This document shows, in pieces, positions 1 through 5,197 of a stretch of DNA of 5,795 nucleotides. The stretch comes from Bacillota bacterium (GTDB taxonomy: Bacteria > Bacillota > Sulfobacillia > Symbiobacteriales > Symbiobacteriaceae): the NCBI GenBank assembly GCA_028287415.1, contig JAQBPS010000788.1:1-5795 (forward strand), in the 5' to 3' direction. Position 1 is the first letter of the stretch, and each line of letters begins with the position of its first letter. The position numbers and the translations under genes are program-made. The notes under the pieces were generated by a model, which was given only the letters and a program-made list of their open reading frames with translations, had not been told where the DNA came from and did no database searches.

Positions 1-261
1 ACGCACCGGGTCGCATTGTCCGTCATCACCTCTGTGGCGCTTGTGCCGGTGCTCGCATACACCGTGCTGCACATGAATGCCGTGCAATCAATGGCGATGA
101 CGGCGGTCAACGCCCTGCTGGCCCTGCTGCTATACTTCCTCGGTCCTGTGGCAGGGCGGCTCCTTATGGAGGGCCTCATGCGCGCCATCCCGACCGTGCT
201 GTTTGGACAGGCCACGCGCCTCGCCATCGACAAATGGCGAAAAGGCGGCAAGGCCAGCTAA
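1..261 (+). CDS. C-terminal end of an unrecognised membrane protein (5' partial)
   Basis: Reading frame 1 is open from the first base to a TAA at 259-261, giving 86 residues, so the true start is probably outside the window. A TTG at 16 could act as a start but has no ribosome binding site in view, so I treat the gene as truncated. Two hydrophobic segments are visible: roughly residues 6-24 (SVITSVALVPVLAYTVLHM) and residues 32-53, rich in Ala and Leu and ending at YFLGPVAG. The tail is basic (DKWRKGGKAS), which suggests a cytoplasmic C-terminus by the positive-inside rule. I do not recognise the family and propose no function. The following gene has its own leader and ribosome binding site about 120 bases on, so the two are probably not tightly coupled. 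Confidence 0.6.
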   Translation, partial: THRVALSVITSVALVPVLAYTVLHMNAVQSMAMTAVNALLALLLYFLGPVAGRLLMEGLMRAIPTVLFGQATRLAIDKWRKGGKAS

Positions 262-289
262 AACACCGTCCGCCTGCCGGGAGGTGTTT
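261..289 (+). terminator. Hairpin directly after the first gene, possible weak terminator
   Basis: AAACACC at 261-267 pairs with GGTGTTT at 283-289. TCC at 269-271 can extend the stem by pairing with GGA at 280-282, leaving G268 as a bulge. The hairpin begins at the last base of the stop codon, the usual place for a terminator, but there is no clear T-run after it (ATGTCACC follows). It may be a weak terminator or an mRNA 3'-end stabiliser. Confidence 0.35.
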
Positions 290-318
290 ATGTCACCTTA
301 ACTTGCCAGCCCGCACCA

Positions 319-348
319 CTCATACGGATCACCGCAGCGGACACACTA
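319..348 (+). promoter_or_regulatory. Candidate sigma-G (forespore) promoter for the SASP-like gene
   Basis: CTCATA at 319-324 and CACACTA at 342-348 are separated by 17 bases. The sigma-G pattern from Bacillus is about GHATR, then 17-18 bases, then CATNHTA. The -35 matches 4 of 5 core positions and the -10 matches 6 of 7. The expected transcript start near 355 would leave a short leader that includes the ribosome binding site at 365-373. This is a pattern match by eye, supported by the spore-protein-like gene downstream. Confidence 0.4.
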
Positions 349-380
349 TTACCATAACGCATGCAGGAGGTGAACTCAAA

Positions 381-605
381 ATGATCGGTGAGAACCTCAC
401 CCCTGCTGCGGACCGCAGCATCGCCGGCGACTCCAACCCCGGTGGATTCCCTGCGGGGGGCTTCGATCTCAGGCGGTTTACTGTCGAGGTCGCCAACGAG
501 ATCGGGGTTCAGCCCAACCGTGGTGCCTTCGGGATGTCGTCGCAGGAGATCGGTGCCCTGGAGGCCCAGACCCACAGTCGCACACGCCGGGGCGGGAACC
601 GGTAA
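381..605 (+). CDS. Small SASP-like protein (alpha/beta-type spore DNA-binding protein, atypical C-terminus)
   Basis: This 74-residue gene starts at ATG 381, 7 bases after a full-length Shine-Dalgarno AGGAGGTGA (365-373), which makes translation very likely. Residues 33-43 (FTVEVANEIGV) resemble the first helix of alpha/beta SASPs, typically K-x-E-[IV]-A-x-E-[LF]-G-V, which carries the site cut by the germination protease GPR between Glu and the following hydrophobic residue. Residues 46-62 (NRGAFGMSSQEIGALEA) resemble the family's next segment, typically N-[KR]-G-x-[WF]-G-x-[LM]-[ST]-[SA]-[RQ]-E-x-G-A-[VIL]. SASPs coat and protect DNA in the dormant forespore and supply amino acids on germination. 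The usual second helix with its G-G-x-M-V-[KR]-[KR]-M core is absent; the protein instead ends in a short basic tail (THSRTRRGGNR). The first 30 residues are Gly/Pro-rich. It is followed by a strong terminator and preceded by a possible sigma-G promoter. The family call is inference from motif resemblance; that the gene is real is more certain. Confidence 0.55.
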   Translation: MIGENLTPAADRSIAGDSNPGGFPAGGFDLRRFTVEVANEIGVQPNRGAFGMSSQEIGALEAQTHSRTRRGGNR

Positions 606-734
606 CCCCTTGGCAAGGTTGCCCCATATGATGCACCGAGCCCGGTCGTGGCAGGCGACTCGAAGGGGATGCCGCAGTTTTCGCGACGGGCGCCCGACTT
701 CGCTTTGCAACGGATGCCGCCGGGCCGAGGACAG

Positions 735-770
735 CGGGAGGAGGGCTGCGGCCCCCTCCCGTTTTGTTTA
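735..770 (+). terminator. Intrinsic terminator between converging genes
   Basis: CGGGAGG at 735-741 pairs with CCTCCCG at 755-761, and after a bulged A742 GGGC (743-746) pairs with GCCC (751-754), leaving the tetraloop TGCG. That is 11 G/C-rich pairs followed by TTTTGTTTA. It ends + strand transcription from the SASP-like gene 130 bases upstream. The minus-strand ypeB stop codon lies at 768-770, so the same hairpin directly follows ypeB as well, but on that strand no T-run follows. It is therefore best read as a + strand terminator that may partly serve both. Confidence 0.75.
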
Positions 771-2213
771 TAACGCAAACGTTCCGCCGTCGGTCTGCAC
801 CTGCTGGAGCACCTGCTCCTCGCCGCCGCTCTCGGCATTGATATACACCAAATAGGCGTCCTGACCAAGGCTGCCCAGGAACTCATAGGCCAGGATCTCA
901 TCCGCACCGGAGAGGCTGGGGATCAGGGTCAACTGCACCCGCGCCACCGCCAGGTCTGGGTTCACCCTGTCTTCTGCTTCACGGGGGGTCAGCTGTGGTG
1001 CCGGCAGGCTCCGGGGGTGGTGCGACATCAGATATTGCCGTGCATCCACGGCCAGGATCTCGCCGTTGTCGAGGGCCACGTTCACCTTGGCCTGATCCGG
1101 GTAGATCAGGACGCCGTGCTCCTGGTACGCGTACTGGATTGTGGCAATGCCGTCCCGCACCTCGCCGTAGGCCGCGATCATGCCGGGGTAGCCGACCGAG
1201 CTCAGGTAGGCTTGCCCCAGGGCCCTGGCCCTCGCCAGGTCGATGGTCGGGTTACCGACCATGCGGCTGTTCAGGAGCTGCACGAGGAAGCCGCCGTTCT
1301 TGCTGACATCAACGGTCGTGGTCCACCCGGGGTTGTCGCCTGCGCCGCCCCGGGCCGCGCCGGGCGCCGCCGTGGCGGGGTCGAGCCTGAAGGAGTAGGC
1401 CGGCAGGTTTGTGGTGAGCTCTGCGACATCGGTCACCCGGTATCCCTGGCTGCCCGGCAGGTATGCACGCATGCGGCTCTCGGCCTCCGGTCGGGCAACC
1501 GGCGCGCCGGACATCGCCGGGCGCCGTGCGTTGACGTGGTCAGAAAACGGACCGTCGTAGACCATGACCGGCAGCTTGTCCATCGCGGCCCGCACCTGAT
1601 CCCAGCCTGCCGGAATCAGGTTGGCCGGGGCCTGGTCCTGCGTAGTTACGGGGTCGGCGTTCGGATGGTAGCCATGGCGCAGCGTGTACCAGGTGAACCG
1701 GGGCGGCGCGTTCCAGCGGAATCCGCCCTGATTGTGGTCGGCATTGATCACCTGCAATTGTGCGCTCAGGTTGGCCGCTTCGGTCCGGAGTCGGCCCAAC
1801 TCCGCCCGGCTGGCCACATCCATCTCCCGGCCGGCGGCCTCATGGCGCAGGAGCGATGCCGAAAAGTCGCCCACCTGCCGCAGGAACTTGCCAGTGCCGG
1901 CGCCAAGCTGGGCCGGCAACGGCAGCGAGTGGAAACTGGTCGCTGCCGCCTCCGAATGGGTGTACACATCGGCCATGTAGCGCATGTTCTGGCCGGGGCT
2001 GCCCGTGACCAGCGCCTTGCCAAGCAGCGCTTGCATCTGCTCCACGTGGCGTGACATGTCGTTGAAATGCCGCTGGTCCTGCGCTTCCATCGCAATGGCG
2101 TAACCGGAGTTGGTTTCGGTTAGCCGATAGGTCCACACGCCCCACACGGCCAGGCCCAGGGCCGCGACGGCGCCTACCGGCAGCCAGAGCCCCAGCCCCT
2201 TTAGCTTGCGCAT
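768..2213 (-). CDS. ypeB: Spore germination protein YpeB
   Basis: YpeB is the partner of the cortex-lytic enzyme SleB; in Bacillus the two depend on each other for assembly and stability in the dormant spore. The protein is 481 residues, slightly longer than the roughly 450 usual for the family. Residues 8-28 form an uncleaved membrane segment after a basic start (MRKLKGLGLW). Residues 35-160 are helical and charged. Residues 217-226 contain VYDGPFSDH, a hallmark stretch of YpeB. The C-terminal half (about 240-475) has the pattern of PepSY-like repeats, including KNGGFLVQLLNSR and LDNGEILAVDARQYLMSHH (381-399). An Ala/Gly/Pro-rich insert at about 279-295 looks like a linker. The ATG at 2213 is preceded by AAGGGGG, which overlaps the sleB stop codon; the two genes are 12 bases apart, so they form one operon with probable translational coupling. 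The order sleB-ypeB is the classical one. Confidence 0.95.
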   Translation of the reverse strand: MRKLKGLGLWLPVGAVAALGLAVWGVWTYRLTETNSGYAIAMEAQDQRHFNDMSRHVEQMQALLGKALVTGSPGQNMRYMADVYTHSEAAATSFHSLPLPAQLGAGTGKFLRQVGDFSASLLRHEAAGREMDVASRAELGRLRTEAANLSAQLQVINADHNQGGFRWNAPPRFTWYTLRHGYHPNADPVTTQDQAPANLIPAGWDQVRAAMDKLPVMVYDGPFSDHVNARRPAMSGAPVARPEAESRMRAYLPGSQGYRVTDVAELTTNLPAYSFRLDPATAAPGAARGGAGDNPGWTTTVDVSKNGGFLVQLLNSRMVGNPTIDLARARALGQAYLSSVGYPGMIAAYGEVRDGIATIQYAYQEHGVLIYPDQAKVNVALDNGEILAVDARQYLMSHHPRSLPAPQLTPREAEDRVNPDLAVARVQLTLIPSLSGADEILAYEFLGSLGQDAYLVYINAESGGEEQVLQQVQTDGGTFAL

Positions 2214-2225
2214 GCGTGCGCCCCC

Positions 2226-2915
2226 TTACCTCGCGAAGACATGGTTGCCGATCCGTTTGTGAATGGTCCGGGACCAGACCCACCGGCTGACCGGTTTCGC
2301 CGGATTCCAGTAGAAGACCGCTCCCTGGGTGGGATCCCAGCCATTGAGTGCGTCCCGGGCCGCCCGCACGGCGGTTGCTGCCGGTGGCTGATAGATCGTG
2401 CCGTTGGAGACCGCCTCGAACGCATAGCGCTCGTAAACCACGCCTGATATGGTGCTCGGGAAGCGCGGGTCGCTCACGCGGTTGAGCAGGACCGCACCTA
2501 CGGCTACCTGGCCCTCGTAAGGTTCACCGCGGGCTTCGGCCGAGATCACCCTCGCCAGCAAGTTCTGCTCGTCGGAGCGGGATGTGGCGGCGGTCCGGGG
2601 CCTGACTGCCGCCGGTGCCGCAGCCCTGCCGGTGTATCCCAGGGCGCTCCACGTAGCGGGGCCGACCACGCCGTCCACCCGCAGCCGATTCCTGCGCTGG
2701 AATGTGATCACAGCGCCGTACGTGAGGCGCCCGTAAATGCCGTCGACGCGCCCTCTGTAGTAGCCCCACGTAGCAAGCCTGCGCTGCGCGACAGTCACGT
2801 CGCCGCCCCGGCTGCCCCACCGCAGCGTGGTGCGCGGCTGTGCCGAGGCAGGCCATGAGAAGGCCGTCACCAGAAGCAGCGCAAGCAGGAGCCCCACCGC
2901 GATCCGCCTGCCCAT
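2226..2915 (-). CDS. sleB: Spore cortex-lytic enzyme SleB
   Basis: SleB is a lytic transglycosylase that cleaves muramic-lactam-containing cortex peptidoglycan during germination. The predicted protein is 229 residues. Residues 1-25 are a signal peptide (MGRR, a hydrophobic core, then PASA before Gln26). Residues 33-93 are a peptidoglycan-binding domain of the PG_binding_1 type (VDGIYGRLTYGAV, then DGVVGPATWSAL). Residues 98-115 are an Ala/Pro/Arg linker. Residues 117-229 are the catalytic Hydrolase_2 domain with ISAEARGEPYEGQVAVGAV, where Glu127 is the expected catalytic acid, and VFYWNPAKPVSRWVWSR near the end. I chose ATG 2915 because AAGGGGG lies 8 bases upstream and the signal peptide then begins correctly. 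The frame is open up to an ATG at 2993, but that would put 26 unrelated residues before the signal peptide and would include the likely promoter. ypeB follows in the same operon. Confidence 0.95.
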   Translation of the reverse strand: MGRRIAVGLLLALLLVTAFSWPASAQPRTTLRWGSRGGDVTVAQRRLATWGYYRGRVDGIYGRLTYGAVITFQRRNRLRVDGVVGPATWSALGYTGRAAAPAAVRPRTAATSRSDEQNLLARVISAEARGEPYEGQVAVGAVLLNRVSDPRFPSTISGVVYERYAFEAVSNGTIYQPPAATAVRAARDALNGWDPTQGAVFYWNPAKPVSRWVWSRTIHKRIGNHVFAR

Positions 2916-2939
2916 GCGCAATGCCCCCTTGCTGACACT

Positions 2940-2970
2940 TACCATGCCACACGCGGAGGGTCCATATGCC
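2940..2970 (-). promoter_or_regulatory. Candidate sigma-G (forespore) promoter of sleB-ypeB
   Basis: On the minus strand GGCATA (2970-2965) and CATGGTA (2946-2940) are 18 bases apart. The core GCATA fits the sigma-G -35 pattern GHATR fully, and the -10 fits CATNHTA at 6 of 7 positions, with the ideal spacing. The expected start near 2933 gives a leader of about 18 bases with the ribosome binding site at 2930-2924. In Bacillus subtilis the sleB operon is transcribed by sigma-G, which agrees. This also argues against the upstream ATG at 2993 as the sleB start. Confidence 0.6.
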
Positions 2971-3015
2971 CGCGGGCGTATCAGCGCCAGCACGATGCCG
3001 CAGGGAGTTGACGAT

Positions 3016-3056
3016 AAAAAGGAGACGGGCGGTCAAGTTACTGGCCGCCCGTCTCC
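3016..3056 (-). terminator. Intrinsic terminator overlapping the end of the 157-residue gene
   Basis: A perfect 12-base-pair stem is formed by 3021-3032 (GGAGACGGGCGG) and 3045-3056 (CCGCCCGTCTCC), with a 12-base loop. On the minus strand it is followed at once by TTTTTATCG (complement of 3012-3020), a textbook intrinsic terminator. The TGA stop of the minus-strand gene (3035-3033) lies in the loop, so the 5' arm encodes its last residues. It insulates sleB-ypeB from that gene. On the + strand the stem is followed by GTTCTGTTTAT, so it could also stop antisense reads in that direction. Confidence 0.9.
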
Positions 3057-3506
3057 GTTCTGTTTATCCGCGCCGCCCATTTGCTCATGCTGGAGCCGTG
3101 CCAGGACGGGCACCCACCGCTCCACAACTTTTTGGGAGCGCTCACCCAGGTTCACGCGTTCGACGATCTGCGGATTGGGAGGCCCCAGGACTGCGGGTTT
3201 GTGAGTGGTGTGGCGTATCACGTCCTCCGGATTCGGGTAGAAGGCGAACACGTAGCCGTCCGGCCGCTGATCGTCTGGGAAGACCCAGTAGGGATAGTAG
3301 CCGTTGGCGTCAAAGTCGTTGCCCCAGCCCTGCGTGTCGGGCGTCAATGCCGGCTCGTGCGCCAGGGGGTAGCCTTCCCGCATCAGCTGCGCAGAGACCG
3401 CCTGCGGGTCCAGCGGAAAGGGCAGGTGCACCTGGATCATGTCGTTTGCCAGGGACAGCTGACCGGTAAGGCCGCCTGGCAGCGACCAGGTCTGGCCCTG
3501 CGTCAT
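3033..3506 (-). CDS. Unrecognised 157-residue soluble protein
   Basis: I do not recognise this family. The ATG at 3506 has AAGGGG 9 bases upstream, and the gene ends within a strong terminator that fits its strand, both good signs of a real gene. The protein has no signal peptide or membrane segment. Residues 28-50 (LPFPLDPQAVSAQLMREGYPLAH) are likely helical and rich in Pro and Leu. Residues 59-91 are unusually aromatic (GWGNDFDANGYYPYWVFP, then GYVFAFYP), suggesting a compact beta-rich core. Residues 112-140 are charged and probably helical (IVERVNLGERSQKVVERW). The C-terminal residues are polar and overlap the terminator stem, so they are probably unstructured. The gene stands upstream of sleB in the same direction but is separated by the terminator and by sleB's own promoter. 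It shares with sleB the leader TCAGCAAGGGG and has a sigma-G-like -10 upstream, so a sporulation role is possible but unproved. Confidence 0.75.
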   Translation of the reverse strand: MTQGQTWSLPGGLTGQLSLANDMIQVHLPFPLDPQAVSAQLMREGYPLAHEPALTPDTQGWGNDFDANGYYPYWVFPDDQRPDGYVFAFYPNPEDVIRHTTHKPAVLGPPNPQIVERVNLGERSQKVVERWVPVLARLQHEQMGGADKQNGDGRPVT

Positions 3507-3547
3507 TCATTCCATCCCCTTGCTGATAAGTGAAGTACTGCTGCCGT

Positions 3548-3577
3548 TAGCATGCCCCGTGTTGTGCCGTGACGGTC
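3548..3577 (-). promoter_or_regulatory. Possible sigma-G-like promoter for the 157-residue gene
   Basis: On the minus strand CATGCTA (3554-3548) matches the sigma-G -10 pattern CATNHTA at all 7 positions. The -35 at the ideal distance of 18 bases is GACCG (3577-3573), matching only 3 of 5 positions. A start near 3541 would give a leader of about 35 bases to the ATG at 3506. The -10 is attractive but the weak -35 keeps this tentative. Confidence 0.3.
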
Positions 3578-3581
3578 GCTC

Positions 3582-3595
3582 CAAAACCGCTTTTG
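3582..3595. repeat. Short inverted repeat in the divergent promoter region
   Basis: CAAAA (3582-3586) and TTTTG (3591-3595) are inverted around CCGC. It lies between the divergent starts at 3506 and 3685, just upstream of the candidate minus-strand promoter, where an operator could sit. Arms of five A/T-rich pairs can arise by chance, so this is only a candidate site. Confidence 0.25.
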
Positions 3596-3618
3596 CGCTG
3601 TTCGCCATTGGCAGACAC

Positions 3619-3639
3619 GGTTTATACTGGAGATATACC
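3619..3639 (+). promoter_or_regulatory. Candidate -10 region and imperfect inverted repeat upstream of dacF
   Basis: TATACT at 3623-3628 matches the vegetative -10 TATAAT at 5 of 6 positions, but no good -35 lies 16-18 bases upstream (GTTCGC at 3600-3605 is poor). The same stretch forms an imperfect inverted repeat, GGTTTAT (3619-3625) with ATATACC (3633-3639), 6 of 7 pairs. This AT-rich patch stands out from the GC-rich surroundings and is the most likely place for the dacF promoter; the sigma factor cannot be decided. I found no sigma-G-like -10 on this strand in the intergenic region. Confidence 0.35.
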
Positions 3640-3684
3640 TGAACGTGGGCGACGCAAAAACGGATGGACGGGGAGTGGCCACCT

Positions 3685-4749
3685 GTGCGGGGATATTGCC
3701 TGTGCCTTTTGGTGTGCCTGCTGCTGCTCTTGCCATCCGCCCCGGCCCACGGCGCAGATGCGCCGGTGCTGCCCGCCAAGGCTTATTTGCTGATGGAGTC
3801 CGGCACCGGCCGCGTGCTGTATGAGCACGACAGCGATCGCAAACTGCCGATCGCCAGCACCACCAAGATCATGACGGCAATTCTGGCGCTTGAACAGGGG
3901 AAGCTATCGGACGTGGTGACGGTGGGCCGCAAACCCTACGAAACGGGCGGCTCGACGCTCTACCTGGAAGTCGGTGAGCAGCAAACGCTTGGGAACCTGC
4001 TGTACGGCCTGATGCTGGAGAGCGGCAACGATGCCGCCGTGGCGATTGCGGAACAGATCGACGGCAGCGAGGAGCGGTTTGTTGACAGGATGAACGCGAA
4101 GGCCCGGGCAATCGGGGCGACGCATACCCATTTTGCCAACAGCCATGGGCTGCATGACCCCAATCACTACAGCACCGCATACGACCTGGCGCTGATCGCC
4201 AGGTACGCCCTTCAAAATCCGGCGTTCCGCCGGATTATCACAATGGAGGAGTTCGCAATTCCAGGGGCGGGACAGAGTCCGCCGCGCACGCTCCACAACC
4301 ACAACCAGCTCCTCGGGTACTACCCGGGGGCCAACGGGGTGAAGAACGGGTTCACGGAGGAGGCGGGCCAGACCAACGTCGCCTCAGCCCGGCGCGGCCA
4401 GACGGAGCTGATCGCGGTGGTGCTGGGCGCCGAGCAGCGCGTCTGGACGTCGAGCATGGCGCTGCTGGACTATGGCTTCAGTCACTTCCTGGCGACGCCG
4501 GTCGTCAAAATGGGAGAGCCTGCGGAGGCCGCCGGCGGCGCCGGTATCGAGCCGCCTACCCCCGTAGCGCCCCGCACGCTGCCAGCGCCGTCCGGCGGTG
4601 CGGACAGGTCCTCAGTCCCAGCGGACACGCCGCTGGGACCGCTGGCGGCAACCGCCGGCATCCTCGCGCTGACGCTGGGCGCCCCGGTCCTGATCATATG
4701 CTGCCTGAACCCGGTGCGGCGACTGGCGCGCCGCTTCCGCCGCCGCTAA
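3685..4749 (+). CDS. dacF: D-alanyl-D-alanine carboxypeptidase, DacF/PBP5-like (peptidase S11)
   Basis: The enzyme removes the terminal D-Ala from peptidoglycan pentapeptides outside the membrane; DacF-type members act on the forespore wall or cortex. The 354-residue protein has a signal peptide at 1-23 (hydrophobic CLCLLVCLLLLLP core, ending APAHG before Ala24). Active-site motifs: STTK at 58-61 (nucleophile Ser58), SGN at 113-115, and KNG at 220-222 where nearly all relatives have KTG. The surrounding GVKNGFTEEAG is otherwise typical. After about residue 275 there is no PBP5 C-terminal domain but a Pro/Ala/Gly linker (280-315), a membrane segment (about 316-343) and a basic tail (VRRLARRFRRR), so it should be anchored at its C-terminus. 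I prefer GTG 3685, with GGGGAG at 3670-3675 nine bases upstream; ATG 3664 adds seven residues but has no ribosome binding site. It leads an operon with the next two genes. The family call is firm; the dacF name is less so, as several paralogues exist in spore formers. Confidence 0.92.
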   Translation: MRGYCLCLLVCLLLLLPSAPAHGADAPVLPAKAYLLMESGTGRVLYEHDSDRKLPIASTTKIMTAILALEQGKLSDVVTVGRKPYETGGSTLYLEVGEQQTLGNLLYGLMLESGNDAAVAIAEQIDGSEERFVDRMNAKARAIGATHTHFANSHGLHDPNHYSTAYDLALIARYALQNPAFRRIITMEEFAIPGAGQSPPRTLHNHNQLLGYYPGANGVKNGFTEEAGQTNVASARRGQTELIAVVLGAEQRVWTSSMALLDYGFSHFLATPVVKMGEPAEAAGGAGIEPPTPVAPRTLPAPSGGADRSSVPADTPLGPLAATAGILALTLGAPVLIICCLNPVRRLARRFRRR

Positions 4750-4756
4750 AGGAGGT
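4748..4756 (+). promoter_or_regulatory. Ribosome binding site overlapping the dacF stop codon
   Basis: AAAGGAGGT is a near-perfect Shine-Dalgarno sequence that begins inside the dacF TAA (4747-4749) and lies 6 bases before the GTG at 4763. It fixes the start of the next gene and implies that ribosomes finishing dacF can restart directly. Confidence 0.85.
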
Positions 4757-4762
4757 CCAACT

Positions 4763-5185
4763 GTGGACGAGGAACAGCTCAACGCGCTAGAGCCGGAAAT
4801 TTATATGCCTACTGAGGCCGCTACGGCCACGGCTCCAAATGGCCGCAAGCTGGCTTTTTTCACTGTGCCCCAGCTTGATGTCCTGATCAAGCAGGTGATC
4901 GCCAGCCGTCCCAAAGAGTATACCTACCGCTGGGCGTACCACCCCGTACAAAAGGTGCATGTCCTGGTGTTCGGCTGGCCCACCGGCCAGACCGCCGGTG
5001 TGGCGCTCCCCGAGGGCGTGGGCGACGCAATCCTTCAGTACCTGCTGGGCATCACCGATATTTACATCACCACGGAGCCGGTGCAGGTCCGGCTGAGCGG
5101 CGACGTGTCGGTGGAGGTGATCCAGGAGATCGTCTTTGGCAACACCATCGGCCTGCCGGACGTGAAGTTCAAGCCGGAGGCGTAG
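4763..5185 (+). CDS. Unrecognised 140-residue protein in the dacF operon
   Basis: I do not recognise this protein. It starts at GTG 4763 behind the ribosome binding site AAAGGAGGT that overlaps the dacF stop, 13 bases away, and ends at TAG 5183-5185. It lacks a signal peptide and membrane segments, so it is probably cytoplasmic although its operon leader is exported. Residues 1-30 are acidic and then Ala/Thr-rich (likely flexible). Residues 33-110 contain alternating hydrophobic residues that suggest an alpha/beta fold: FTVPQLDVLIKQVIASR, then YTYRWAYHPVQKVHVLVFGW, then GDAILQYLLGITDIYITT. Residues 111-140 continue with VRLSGDVSVEVIQEIVFGN. It is a single, small domain with no visible catalytic motif. 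Its position between a carboxypeptidase and an aminopeptidase suggests a shared expression unit but not a function. Confidence 0.85.
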   Translation: MDEEQLNALEPEIYMPTEAATATAPNGRKLAFFTVPQLDVLIKQVIASRPKEYTYRWAYHPVQKVHVLVFGWPTGQTAGVALPEGVGDAILQYLLGITDIYITTEPVQVRLSGDVSVEVIQEIVFGNTIGLPDVKFKPEA

Positions 5186-5197
5186 GAGGCGAGTGGC

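Noticed and set aside
234..605. A start at 234 for the SASP-like gene (123 residues)
   Set aside because: It would overlap the end of the upstream membrane protein and has no ribosome binding site, whereas ATG 381 has a complete AGGAGGTGA at good spacing and the extra residues resemble nothing.
288..907. Minus-strand frames at 288-710 and 509-907
   Set aside because: They cross the terminator, the SASP-like gene and the end of ypeB, have no ribosome binding site, and give Arg/Pro-rich translations without motifs.
1017..2054. A 345-codon open frame on the + strand
   Set aside because: It is antisense to ypeB, which is recognised by family motifs and operon position. Long antisense frames are common where the third codon base is mostly G or C.
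2916..2993. The in-frame ATG at 2993 as the sleB start
   Set aside because: It would place 26 non-signal-like residues before the signal peptide and would include the candidate sigma-G promoter and the ribosome binding site of ATG 2915.
3608..3639. TTGGCA at 3608-3613 as a -35 box for dacF
   Set aside because: It is a fair -35 match, but TATACT follows after only 9 bases and the other possible -10 (TATACC, 3634-3639) after 20; neither spacing suits a vegetative promoter.
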